Shown here: one piece after another, positions 22,161 through 30,684 of the stretch
Numbering within the stretch: position 1 is the first letter of the stretch
Layout of the letters: every line of letters begins with the position of its first letter
Source of the DNA: Saprospiraceae bacterium
GTDB taxonomy: Bacteria > Bacteroidota > Bacteroidia > Chitinophagales > Saprospiraceae
Assembly: GCA_027486765.1 (NCBI GenBank)
Contig: JAIXOO010000398.1
Location: 1-38,528, forward strand
Direction of reading: 5' to 3'
Length of the DNA stretch: 38,528 nucleotides
The notes under the pieces: generated by a model
The model's database searches: none
The model's input: the letters and a program-made list of their open reading frames with translations, nothing else
Told to the model about the DNA's origin: nothing
Made by a program: the position numbers and the translations under genes

Positions 22161-25088
22161 ATGACCACACAATCCGAACAAATCCTGGAAGACAACCTCG
22201 TCAAGCAGCTCAATACCTTGGGCTACGACCTGGTATCCATCCGCAACGAGGCGGAGCTGTTGGCCAACCTCAAAGGCCAATTGGAAAAACACAACGGGGT
22301 GACCTTGAGCAAGGGCGAGTTCGACAAGGTTTTGAACCACCTGAACAAGGGCAACAGCTTCGACCGCGCTAAACTCCTGCGCGACCGCTTCCAACTCACC
22401 CGCGACAATGGCGAGAACCTCTACCTGGAGTTCCTGAATCTGGAGCATTGGTGCCAAAACCAGTACCAGGTCACCCAGCAGGTGAGCATGGAGGGAACCT
22501 ACAAGAACCGTTACGATGTCACTTTGCTGATCAACGGCCTGCCCCTGGTGCAAATCGAACTCAAGAAGCGTGGCCTGGAACTGAAAGAGGCCTTCAACCA
22601 AATCAACCGTTACCACCGCCATTCCTTCGGGGCATCCTATGGCCTGTACCAATTCGTGCAGATTTTTGTCATCAGCAATGGCGTGAACACCAAGTATTAC
22701 GCCAACAACCGCGATCAATCGTTCAAACAAACCTTCTATTGGACCGACCAGAACAATAAGGCCATCACCCGCCTGGAGGGTTTCGCTGAGGCTTTTTTGG
22801 AGAAATGCCAGCTCTCCAAAATGATCTGCAAATACATCGTCCTGCACGAGTCGGATAAGATTCCCCTGGTGCTGCGCCCTTACCAGTATTATGCAGTAGA
22901 AGCCTTGATCGACCGGGTGAAAAACAGCAACAAAAACGGCTACATCTGGCATACTACAGGCTCGGGTAAAACCCTCACCTCCTTCAAGGCCAGTCAAATC
23001 CTGGTCAAGCTCCCGCAGGTGCACAAGGTGGTGTTTGTGGTGGATCGCAACGACCTGGACTACCAGACTACCCGTGAGTTCAACTACTTTTCGGAAGGCA
23101 GCGTAGACGGTACTGACAACACCGCTCAGCTCGTCAAACAACTCGCCGACGATACCAAACTGATTGTTACCACCATTCAAAAACTCAATACCGCCATCAG
23201 CAGGCCGCACTATCAGCGGCAAATCCAACCTAAGTTGGCAGCGGAGGCGCAGGGAATCTATGCCCGACAGTCAGGGCAAACGCCAGGCCTCCCCGAGCGG
23301 CGCATCATCTTCATTTTTGACGAATGCCACCGCAGCCAGTTTGGCGAGACCCACAAACGCATCGTGGCCTTTTTCCCCAATGCCCAACTCTTTGGCTTTA
23401 CAGGTACGCCCATCTTTGTTGACAACGCCGTGGCCAACCAGTTCGGCAAGCGCACCACCAAGGAGCTTTTTGACGAGTGCCTGCACAAATACGTAATCAC
23501 CAATGCCATCCGCGACGAGAACGTCCTGCGCTTTTCCATCGAATACGTCGGGCGCTACAAGCAAAAGGAAGGCAGCGAGGTGGAGCTGGACATTCCGGTG
23601 GAGGAAATCGACACCAAAGAACTACTGGAATCACCGCAGCGCCTGGATCGCATCGTGGACTACATCATCCAGCAGCATCCGCGCAAAACGCATCAGCGCC
23701 AGTTTACGGCCATTTTTTGTGTGAGTAGTGTGGATGTGCTGATCAAGTACTACGAGTTGTTCCGCGCCAAAAAACAGGCTGGCCAGCACGACCTGCGCAT
23801 CGCCACCATTTTTTCCTACGCCGCCAATGAGGACGACAAAGACGCCAACGGCCTGATCGGTGACCCTGATCTGGAAATCAAAGAAGGCGCGGCGATCAAT
23901 GTCCATTCCCGCGAGAAGCTAGACGAGTTCATCGAAGACTACAACGCGCTGTACAACACCAAGTTTTCAACCAAGGACAGCCAGAGTTTTTACAATTATT
24001 ACAAGGACATCGCCAAACGCATCAAGGATCGGGAGCAAAAAACCTTCCAGGAGCAAAACCGGGTGGACATCCTGCTGGTGGTGAACATGTTCCTCACAGG
24101 TTTTGACGCCAAAAAAGTCAACACCCTTTACGTGGACAAAAACCTGAAACACCACGGCCTAATCCAGGCTTTTTCCCGCACCAACCGCATCTTGAACGAG
24201 GTCAAATCCTACGGCAACATCGTGTGTTTCCGCAACCTCAAAAAGGCCACCGACGACGCCATCGCCCTCTTCTCCAATCTGGACGCCAAAGAGGTGATCC
24301 TGATGCAACCCTACGAGGTGTACGTCCGCAAGTTCGACGATGCGCTCAGCAAACTCCTGGAGATTGCCCCCACCGTAGACAGCGTCAACGAGCTCCCCAG
24401 CGAGGAGGAGGAACTGGACTTCGTCAAAGCCTTCCGCGAGCTGATGCGCCTGCGCAACATCCTTTCCGGCTTCTCCGATTTTGAGTTCACCGACCTGGCC
24501 ATGGACGAGCAGGATTTTGAAGACTACAAAAGCAAATACCTCGACATTTACGACAAGGTAAAAACCACCACCGAGAAGGAAAAAGTCTCCATCCTCAACG
24601 ACGTGGATTTTGAGCTGGAACTGATCCACCGCGATGAAATCAACGTGGTGTACATCCTCAAACTGCTGGGCAAATTGCACGAGGCCGAGGAAGAGGAAAA
24701 AGAAGCGCAGCGCAAGGTCATCAGCGACCTCCTGGGCGGCGAAGCGCAACTGCGTAGCAAAAAGGAGCTGATTGAAAAATTCATCCGCGAGAACCTGCCC
24801 TTCATCAAAGAGAGTGAAGAAATCCCCGAAGCCTTTGAAGCCTTCTGGAACAGCGAAAAAATCCAGGCTCTGGAGCAATTGTGCATCGACGAGCAGTTAA
24901 ACCCGGAGCAACTCAGCAAATTACTGGAGGATTATTTGTTCTCCGGGCGCACTCCGCTTAGTGAGAGCGTGGTGGCGGCCATGCAGGTGAAGCCTAAACT
25001 GTTGGAGCGCAAGTCGATCGTGGAACGGATTAAGGAAAGGATTTTGGATTTGGTGGCGACGTTTGAGGATGCGATGGGGAGTTTGTAG
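22161..25088 (+). CDS. hsdR: Type I restriction endonuclease/translocase subunit HsdR
   Basis: The 975-residue protein is of normal HsdR size. It has an N-terminal PD-(D/E)xK nuclease with Asp119 ('RYDVTLLI') and Glu133-x-Lys135 ('QIELKKRG'). An SF2 translocase follows: Walker A 'TTGSGKTL' with Lys270, DECH box at 387-390 and 'LFGFTGTPI' (motif III). A second RecA domain contains 'VVNMFLTGFDAKKVNTLYVDK' and 'IQAFSRTNRI'. The C-terminal ~250 residues are the helical region that docks HsdM. It cleaves DNA unmethylated at HsdS sites after ATP-driven translocation. It is separated from hsdS by the inserted two-gene module, and its first codons are duplicated at 19943. Confidence 0.97.
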   Translation: MTTQSEQILEDNLVKQLNTLGYDLVSIRNEAELLANLKGQLEKHNGVTLSKGEFDKVLNHLNKGNSFDRAKLLRDRFQLTRDNGENLYLEFLNLEHWCQNQYQVTQQVSMEGTYKNRYDVTLLINGLPLVQIELKKRGLELKEAFNQINRYHRHSFGASYGLYQFVQIFVISNGVNTKYYANNRDQSFKQTFYWTDQNNKAITRLEGFAEAFLEKCQLSKMICKYIVLHESDKIPLVLRPYQYYAVEALIDRVKNSNKNGYIWHTTGSGKTLTSFKASQILVKLPQVHKVVFVVDRNDLDYQTTREFNYFSEGSVDGTDNTAQLVKQLADDTKLIVTTIQKLNTAISRPHYQRQIQPKLAAEAQGIYARQSGQTPGLPERRIIFIFDECHRSQFGETHKRIVAFFPNAQLFGFTGTPIFVDNAVANQFGKRTTKELFDECLHKYVITNAIRDENVLRFSIEYVGRYKQKEGSEVELDIPVEEIDTKELLESPQRLDRIVDYIIQQHPRKTHQRQFTAIFCVSSVDVLIKYYELFRAKKQAGQHDLRIATIFSYAANEDDKDANGLIGDPDLEIKEGAAINVHSREKLDEFIEDYNALYNTKFSTKDSQSFYNYYKDIAKRIKDREQKTFQEQNRVDILLVVNMFLTGFDAKKVNTLYVDKNLKHHGLIQAFSRTNRILNEVKSYGNIVCFRNLKKATDDAIALFSNLDAKEVILMQPYEVYVRKFDDALSKLLEIAPTVDSVNELPSEEEELDFVKAFRELMRLRNILSGFSDFEFTDLAMDEQDFEDYKSKYLDIYDKVKTTTEKEKVSILNDVDFELELIHRDEINVVYILKLLGKLHEAEEEEKEAQRKVISDLLGGEAQLRSKKELIEKFIRENLPFIKESEEIPEAFEAFWNSEKIQALEQLCIDEQLNPEQLSKLLEDYLFSGRTPLSESVVAAMQVKPKLLERKSIVERIKERILDLVATFEDAMGSL

Positions 25089-25175
25089 TGACCTCAAAAC
25101 GGAAAATCATCTTATTAAATTAAATCGTGGATTTACAAATCATCTATGCTTTCTTATTATTTGTTTTTTGAACTT

Positions 25176-25209
25176 AAACAGTAAAGAAATAAAGATTTCT
25201 TTACTGTTT
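25176..25209 (+). terminator. Intrinsic terminator after hsdR
   Basis: Perfect 15-bp stem (25176-25190 with 25195-25209) and AAAG loop, with a short T-rich tail (TTTTGTT). It lies 87 nt past the hsdR stop and before the convergent small gene ending at 25244. Confidence 0.7.
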
Positions 25210-25243
25210 TGTTAGCTTGGATAAAGAACTTAATATCAATTGA

Positions 25244-25441
25244 TCATGCTTTGGTTAGTTCGTTTTCATGAACGGAATTGATCATTGATTCACGATATTC
25301 ATTAGCTATTTCGAGGCTTTCGCCTTCCTTATCACTGATGTGTTGAGGTACTATGTGGTATTTTCCTTCTTCATCAGTCTGTTCAACTGTGTAAAGTCTT
25401 CCTTTGTATCGTACGAGATCGCCGACTTGAAATTTTCCCAT
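25244..25441 (-). CDS. Small hypothetical protein, 65 residues (SH3-like start)
   Basis: The minus-strand ORF starts at 25441: 'MGKFQVGDLVRYKGRLYTVEQ' is a typical beginning of small SH3/KOW-like beta-barrel proteins ('F-x-VGDxV' followed by a second strand). The rest is charged and helical. It converges on hsdR, sharing the terminator region. On the minus strand, TAGCTTTG (complement at 25474-25481) is a good TAnnTTTG -7 box 33 nt before the start, which supports real expression. Function unknown. Confidence 0.6.
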   Translation of the reverse strand: MGKFQVGDLVRYKGRLYTVEQTDEEGKYHIVPQHISDKEGESLEIANEYRESMINSVHENELTKA

Positions 25442-25473
25442 AGGTAAAAGTTTTAAGATTTAATCAATGCGTT

Positions 25474-25481
25474 CAAAGCTA
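25474..25481 (-). promoter_or_regulatory. -7 box of the 65-residue gene
   Basis: Minus strand TAGCTTTG matches TAnnTTTG exactly. No well-placed -33 element was found; the nearest TTTG is only 14 nt upstream. Confidence 0.4.
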
Positions 25482-25755
25482 CTGAGTTTTGTGAACAAAA
25501 GCAATGGAGCTTTCCCTATCGGGTCGGGCTGTTCATGACTCCCTTCTGGTCGATCCTTCGGATGCCTCACTAGGTGAGGCTCATTACCATCCCTCAACCC
25601 GGTTACGAACACCCCTACGAGCTCGGAATCTAAAGGGAAATAAAATCCAATTTAGCAGATTTTACACTCTAAAGTCTATTGGGCTTCCAGACGGGGAACT
25701 AAATAAATAAAATTTTGGTTTATCTGTATTATTCACTCTTAAACAGGTTTCAATT
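25482..25755. other. Intergenic stretch with two consecutive triloop hairpins
   Basis: A 68-codon frame (25504-25710) covers this stretch, but I doubt it is a gene. It contains an ATCC-TTC-GGAT hairpin at about 25552 followed directly by GCCTCAC-TAG-GTGAGGC at 25564-25580, and its composition is unlike neighbouring genes. It may be another dispersed hairpin-bearing repeat. Nothing else is seen before the gene at 25756. Confidence 0.4.
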
Positions 25756-26118
25756 ATGGCATATGGATTATTTAATACTCTAAATTATGTAGGTAGCGAG
25801 TGGCCAGGAGATAGAGGTCGTGGCGGTGGTTTTGGAGGCGGCGGTGGCGGTGGCGGTGGCTCCGACGATACCGAAAAAAATGCACTCCAGGTTTTATTTA
25901 CAGCGATGGTCGGTATTCCGGTACTTATCGTATCAGCTGCCTCTATTGGTGCCATGATGCTTGCTTATCCACTTGTTACAAAGGTGGTAATCGGAGCAGT
26001 GATAAAGAAACTGGCTGATGAAGGTGATCCCTACACACCCCTTTACGAAATAGGGTTGGATAAGGTCACAAGTAAAGAAGTGGTCGATACTTTAAAAAAT
26101 GCAATTCAATTGCCTTAA
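25756..26118 (+). CDS. Small glycine-rich membrane protein, 120 residues
   Basis: The N-terminal ~20 residues are followed by a run of glycines ('GGGFGGGGGGGGG', residues ~24-36) encoded by a GGN microsatellite that could slip. A long hydrophobic stretch comes next (~45-80, 'VLFTAMVGIPVLIVSAASIGAMMLAYPLV'), enough for one or two membrane passes, then a short charged C-terminus. No lipobox or classical signal peptide is seen. The architecture recalls small toxins or bacteriocin-like peptides, but no immunity or export gene is adjacent, so this is only a possibility. It lies between the hsd operon and a decayed region. Confidence 0.6.
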   Translation: MAYGLFNTLNYVGSEWPGDRGRGGGFGGGGGGGGGSDDTEKNALQVLFTAMVGIPVLIVSAASIGAMMLAYPLVTKVVIGAVIKKLADEGDPYTPLYEIGLDKVTSKEVVDTLKNAIQLP

Positions 26119-26171
26119 AACATACCTCCCCAAGAGGTGCTGTGGGCTTATAAAAAAGCCTCTCAAAGAGT

Positions 26172-26237
26172 AACAAGATGCACAATAATTAGCCCTCCAA
26201 GTGAAAACTCGGAGGGCTAATTATTGTGCATCTTGTT
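26172..26237. repeat. Perfect 27-bp-arm palindrome with GAAA-capped loop
   Basis: Bases 26172-26198 are the exact reverse complement of 26211-26237. The 12-nt loop has one mismatch, then AGT pairs with ACT around a GAAA tetraloop. It begins 53 nt after the glycine-rich gene. A smaller hairpin (GGCTT/AAGCC) lies just upstream around 26145. No T-run follows, so it is not a plain terminator. It might be a mobile-element end, a small RNA or a protein-binding site. Confidence 0.85.
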
Positions 26238-27099
26238 GTTGGCCAGAACCAGCCTAGTACAGAAACACAGGCAGCCATGAACAATGCTTTTTTGGCCTCA
26301 ATAAGCAGTAAACTGGTATCACAAAACCCTCGTTCTATGAAACAGCCACTCCTTTCTCCTACCCTATCATTAATCCACCGTAAAAAGTCTCAAAAACTCG
26401 TTTCAATAAACAACGTCTCTTGTATTTCCCTTTCAACCAGTTTTGAAAAAATCTGAAGGTTGGATACGTATGAGTCAGCACTTGAGGTGCGATCTACCAA
26501 ATGCATCGTGATGCGAGCACCCGGAGTTTCAGGGGAAGCTGGATCAAGGAGGTACGGGTAGTGACAAGCCCTGCAAATAATGGAATGACTCTAAAAACTC
26601 GTACATAAGAAGGCGACCAATTATCCGATAAAATCGGACAACAGAAAGTGAAAGCCAAAGATGGCAAGAAATACCAGCTCGGCGAGCCTTAATCGCACCT
26701 GTCGAAATTGAAACGGAATACCTCGCTTTTTTGGACAAAGTGGCTGACTTGCCTTAATCGCACCTGTCTGAATTGAAACTTGGTTGCAGCAAAAGGCACC
26801 GTTCCACCGAATGCAACCAACAATTGCTGGATGAAGGTGTGGCTAAATCGGATTTAGTATTGGCCGTTCACTCCCCACGTATGCGTGAATGGTCAGGTTT
26901 TGAGGTATCTTAAGATGGAAAAGATAGCCCGAGCGGGCATTCTAGCAAAAGAAGGATTAAGACTGGCGAATCGCCTCCCTATCCAATCTGAATTTTCCTT
27001 GAAAAAGTAACATCTAAGGTCACAATCCCAACCAATCCTCAAGATAACCCCCGCAAAACTTGTGTTTTAAAATCTTTTTCCTTAACTTTAATCCAACAA
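26238..27099. other. Degenerate region with coding remnants
   Basis: There is no intact gene here. A minus-strand frame (about 26390-26590, with no good start) reads like decayed protein ('RITMHLVDRTSSADSYVSNLQIF'). A plus-strand frame from 26782 to 26913 ends '...LVLAVHSPRMREW...' and also lacks a start. The CRISPR-like repeats lie between them. It looks like a graveyard of mobile-element or phage genes. Confidence 0.45.
26686..26779 (+). CRISPR. Relic CRISPR-like pair: two 29-nt repeats, one 36-nt spacer
   Basis: Repeats at 26686-26714 and 26751-26779 match at 27 of 29 positions and end in ATTGAAAC, the hallmark 3' end of many type I-B/III repeats. The sequence between them is 36 nt, a normal spacer length. 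No third copy is found one period (65 nt) up- or downstream, and no cas gene is in the window. The spacer can be read as protein (EYLAFLDKVADL), compatible with capture from a coding gene. A short direct repeat within a decayed gene is the alternative. Confidence 0.5.
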
Positions 27100-27134
27100 T
27101 TTGCGAAGTTTTCCAAAACAATCCGTCATCTTTG
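27100..27134 (+). promoter_or_regulatory. Probable promoter of the AAA+/subtilase pair
   Basis: TTTG at 27100-27103 and CATCTTTG at 27127-27134 (seven of eight positions of TAnnTTTG), 23 nt apart; the ATG follows 45 nt later. Confidence 0.4.
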
Positions 27135-27178
27135 TTGCCGAAAACATCCCAACGCTTTAGCAAAAAGAATCCAAACTC

Positions 27179-28156
27179 ATGGCTGCCGCAGATCAAATCA
27201 AAAGTTTAATCCAATCTTTTGGAGAACAGGATGAAGATCGCTTCTTCTCTACAGCCATGCAAATTGCGGCATCCGAAGCCCGTCAAGGGCGTACCGCCTT
27301 CGCACAGGAACTCAAAAAACTGATCGAAAAAAACCGCAAGGCTTTTGCCGATGCCTCGGCTACCGAAGGCAAAACCATCCCGCTGTCACTCCCTAAGCGT
27401 GAGTTGCAAGAACTCATCGATGTATTCCAGCCACGTTTGCGTTTGCGCGATATGGTCCTTGCACCCAATGTCCGGGAGTCTTTAGATACCCTGCTGCGGG
27501 AACAAGAAAGTTGGGAAATCCTCCGCCAGCACAATCTTTCCCCCCGCCGTAAGCTGCTGCTCACAGGAGCCCCTGGTACCGGCAAAACGATGACTGCCCA
27601 AGCCCTCGCTGGCGAACTGGGGCTGGCCGTGTACATCATCCGCCTAGATGGCCTCCTATCCAAGTACATGGGCGAATCCATCGCCAAGCTGCGCCTCATT
27701 TTTGACGCCATGCAGGATCACCGCGCTGTTTACCTCTTTGACGAGTTTGATTCCATTGGCTCGCACCGCGATCAAGGCCAGGATGTTGGCGAAGCCAAAC
27801 GAGTCCTCAATAGTTTTTTGATCAACATCGAAAAAGACGAAAGCAACAGCATCATCATCGCCGCCACCAACCTCCCCGATGCGCTGGATAAGGCGCTTTT
27901 CCGCCGTTTTGATGATGTTGTGGCCTATCCCCTACCCCAGCAAGAGCAAATTGTTGCTTTGCTGGAAATGCGTTTGTCTGGGTATTCATTTAAGGAAAAA
28001 GTAAATTTCGCCAGCCTCGCCAAATTGGCTCAAGGTTTGAATTATTCTGATCTTGGCAAGGCTTGTGAAGATGTAATTAAAGATATGATCATCAAAGGGC
28101 AAAAGGAATTATCATTGGTGAACCTTAAAAATGCTCTTGAAAAACGAAAACTGTAA
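27179..28156 (+). CDS. AAA+ ATPase paired with subtilase
   Basis: The 325-residue protein has a ~90-residue helical N-terminal region, then a classical AAA+ module of the FtsH/VPS4/spastin kind. Walker A is GAPGTGKT at 130-137 and Walker B is 'VYLFDEFDSIG' with Asp188/Glu189. Sensor 1 is 'IIIAATN', the arginine fingers are in 'LFRRFDD' (Arg242/243), and a helical lid follows. 'LLSKYMGES' is the pore-loop region, so it probably threads a protein substrate. Its stop codon directly abuts the ATG of the S8 protease gene, implying tight coupling and a two-component ATPase-protease. Similar AAA-subtilase pairs occur in bacterial defence islands; the trigger is unknown. Confidence 0.92.
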   Translation: MAAADQIKSLIQSFGEQDEDRFFSTAMQIAASEARQGRTAFAQELKKLIEKNRKAFADASATEGKTIPLSLPKRELQELIDVFQPRLRLRDMVLAPNVRESLDTLLREQESWEILRQHNLSPRRKLLLTGAPGTGKTMTAQALAGELGLAVYIIRLDGLLSKYMGESIAKLRLIFDAMQDHRAVYLFDEFDSIGSHRDQGQDVGEAKRVLNSFLINIEKDESNSIIIAATNLPDALDKALFRRFDDVVAYPLPQQEQIVALLEMRLSGYSFKEKVNFASLAKLAQGLNYSDLGKACEDVIKDMIIKGQKELSLVNLKNALEKRKL

Positions 28157-30682
28157 ATGCCTGTAAAAAACCCTAAACAGCACATTCGTTTGCAGGGATA
28201 TTCCCGCAGCGAAAAATACAAATATCCCCGCTTCTCGGGAAGTCCCGATTTTAAAAGAAAGCTCCAAAATCGGCAATTACACGGCAAAGCGATTTTGCGG
28301 CAGCTCGAACAAATTCGCATCCAATTCTCAATTCCAGCGGATCAGGAACTTTCCACGGATATCATTCGGGATGATGCCCTTTATGTAGAGTTTACTTCTG
28401 AATGGGGGCATGCATTGAAGTTTGAAAGTTTTAACAAGGATACCCAAGAGCCAAAGTTCCAAATCTTGAATGTTCGCTCGGAATCCAGAACTTTAAATGA
28501 AGAGGAAGAAGAACTGCGCTACCACATCACGGTCATGATGACTAAGGGGGGAATCTCTGAATTCATTAAGAAAGTTGAGAAGTATCTGGATATTACCAAA
28601 AAGACTAAAAAGGATAATATTTGGCATGCTGATTTAGTCAACAACATTGCATCTGTTCAGTTGGCTACCTTAAAGGCTTTCTGGACGGACGCTCCAGAAA
28701 TTCCATTCCCTGCTGAAGATGAAGTGGTATGGTGGGAAGCGTGGTTTAGAAAAACCTCCAACGATGAGCAAAAACTAGCCAATGTTCTTCAAAATTTGCA
28801 AACATTTGAGGTGCAAATTGGAGAAACTGAGCTGGATTTTCCAGAACATTGGGTAAGATTACTACGTGGTTCTTCTGCTCAGTTAGCTGCTTCTTTGCTG
28901 CTTTTGGATAACCTTGCTGAACTGCGTAAGCCCCAGGAGACGGCTCAATTCTTTTTGGGCCAACTAAAATATGAAGACCGACAGGAATGGGTCGCTGATC
29001 TTAGCGAACGAACTGAAACCTTGGTCACCGAAGACAGTGTCTTGGTTTGTATTTTGGATTCAGGTGTCAATCATCAACATCCTTTGTTGCTTCCATTTTT
29101 GCCTAATCCTCACCTGTATGCTTATAACCCAAGTTGGGGAGTTGATGACAGTGTTTCCCCCGGAGGTCATGGCACTGGAGTGGCTGGTTTAGCATTGTAT
29201 GGCGATTTGGTTGACGCACTGGCTAGCCCAAGCAGAATCCAGATTTACCATGGTTTAGAGTCTTATAAGATGATCCAGCGGGGCACAGCTAGCGACCCTG
29301 AATTGTATGGTGCCATTACTGAAACAGCAGTCAGTACACCCTTGGTAGACCGCCCGTTCAATCCTCGCGTTTTTTGTATGACCATCACTGCTGAACAGAT
29401 CTTTGCTGGTCGTCCCTCGGCCTGGTCTGCTGCAGTTGACAAAATTGCTTTTGGTTCTCACCTTGATCCTGCCAGTCCTCAGTTGCTGATTTTAAGTGGC
29501 GGCAACGTTGAAATTGAGAAACATCAAGATTACCCGCATAAGAATCAATTAGAAACTGTTCAAGACCCTGCTCAAGCATACAATGCCATTACCGTGGGTT
29601 CGTATACCCGGAAAGATCGTTTATCAACCATTGCTTACCGCCCGCTGGCTCCAGTTGGCGCTATGGCACCCAGCAACTCTACCTCTTTAACTTGGGATCA
29701 TCAGTGGCCAATCAAGCCAGATATCGTCATGGAAGGAGGAAACCGTTCAACTGATGGAGTAAATACCTGGGATGATGATGCGTTACAACTTCTTTCGTTA
29801 GACAAAGACTACCAGCAGTACCTCCTTCAACCTTTTCATTCCACCAGCGCCTCTGCTGCCTTGGCTGCACGCTTCGCTGCAACTTTGCGAACAGCTTATC
29901 CAGAATTATGGCCGGAAACCATCCGAGGTCTCATGGTCCATTCCGCGGAGTGGACTTCTGCCATGCGGCAAGATTATGACCTCAATAAAGAAAGTGAGCG
30001 CAAAGCACTTTTGCGAACGGTTGGTTACGGTGTTCCCGTGCTTACAAAAGCCCTTCATAGTGCTAGGAATAGCTTGACCTTAATTGCAGAAAGAACCATT
30101 CAACCCTATCAGAAAACCATCCAAAATCGCATCAATTACAAGGAATATCACTTGTACGAATTGCCTTGGCCGACTAAAGTTTTAGCCAATGAGCTTTTTG
30201 ATCAGGATGTTACACTGAAAGTAACCCTTTCCTATTTCATTGAGCCTAATCCGGGTAAACGAAGTGCCGAATATGCTCAAAGTGTGCAGTATCATTCTCA
30301 CGCCCTTGAATTTTCGGTCATCAAGCCACTAGAAAATATCGAGCAGTTCAAACGCCGAATCTCCGCTTATTCTGAAGCACCAGATGAAGAGACAGAAGAA
30401 AAGGAAGAGGTCAATTTTAAAGGTGAACCTTGGGAAATTAACCGCCCCAGATTGAGAGGTTCTGTTAAAAAGGATTTCTTTACCATGTCGGGAGCTGAAA
30501 TGGCTACTCGACACGTGATTGCCGTGTATCCCAAAAGTGGGTGGTATAAAATGCGTAAAAAATTGGATCGTGCAAATGCTAAAGTTCGCTACAGCTTGAT
30601 AGTGTCATTAGAGACTCCTAGCATAGATGTGGATATTTATACTCCGGTGTTGAATCAGATTGCAGTGAAGGTGGAGGTATGA
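28157..30682 (+). CDS. Subtilisin-family (S8) serine protease, cytosolic
   Basis: The 841-residue protein has no signal peptide, unlike most secreted subtilases. A ~290-residue N-terminal region with no recognised fold precedes the catalytic domain: Asp301 in 'CILDSGVNHQHP', His338 in 'GGHGTGVAG', oxyanion Asn450 in 'LSGGN' and Ser564 in 'STSASAALAA'. A long insertion lies between His and Asn. The C-terminal ~250 residues are beta-rich and end with a Glu-rich segment ('EAPDEETEEKEEVNF'). The complete triad predicts activity. The gene starts at the base after the AAA+ stop, so the ATPase likely delivers substrate to it or controls it. Confidence 0.93.
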   Translation: MPVKNPKQHIRLQGYSRSEKYKYPRFSGSPDFKRKLQNRQLHGKAILRQLEQIRIQFSIPADQELSTDIIRDDALYVEFTSEWGHALKFESFNKDTQEPKFQILNVRSESRTLNEEEEELRYHITVMMTKGGISEFIKKVEKYLDITKKTKKDNIWHADLVNNIASVQLATLKAFWTDAPEIPFPAEDEVVWWEAWFRKTSNDEQKLANVLQNLQTFEVQIGETELDFPEHWVRLLRGSSAQLAASLLLLDNLAELRKPQETAQFFLGQLKYEDRQEWVADLSERTETLVTEDSVLVCILDSGVNHQHPLLLPFLPNPHLYAYNPSWGVDDSVSPGGHGTGVAGLALYGDLVDALASPSRIQIYHGLESYKMIQRGTASDPELYGAITETAVSTPLVDRPFNPRVFCMTITAEQIFAGRPSAWSAAVDKIAFGSHLDPASPQLLILSGGNVEIEKHQDYPHKNQLETVQDPAQAYNAITVGSYTRKDRLSTIAYRPLAPVGAMAPSNSTSLTWDHQWPIKPDIVMEGGNRSTDGVNTWDDDALQLLSLDKDYQQYLLQPFHSTSASAALAARFAATLRTAYPELWPETIRGLMVHSAEWTSAMRQDYDLNKESERKALLRTVGYGVPVLTKALHSARNSLTLIAERTIQPYQKTIQNRINYKEYHLYELPWPTKVLANELFDQDVTLKVTLSYFIEPNPGKRSAEYAQSVQYHSHALEFSVIKPLENIEQFKRRISAYSEAPDEETEEKEEVNFKGEPWEINRPRLRGSVKKDFFTMSGAEMATRHVIAVYPKSGWYKMRKKLDRANAKVRYSLIVSLETPSIDVDIYTPVLNQIAVKVEV

Positions 30683-30684
30683 GC

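Noticed and set aside
22119-23228. Minus-strand open frame of 369 codons opposite hsdR
   Set aside because: Fully inside the hsdR coding region; composition artefact with low-complexity Leu/Val/Gln-rich product.
25504-25710. 68-codon open frame before the glycine-rich gene
   Set aside because: Covers two hairpins, no recognisable domain, and atypical composition; described as intergenic with low certainty.
26226-26456. 76-codon open frame overlapping the right arm of the palindrome
   Set aside because: Starts inside the inverted repeat, has no family resemblance and an unlikely residue composition.
26238-27178. Group II intron or tRNA in the decayed region
   Set aside because: I looked for a domain V-like hairpin and for cloverleaf features and found none.
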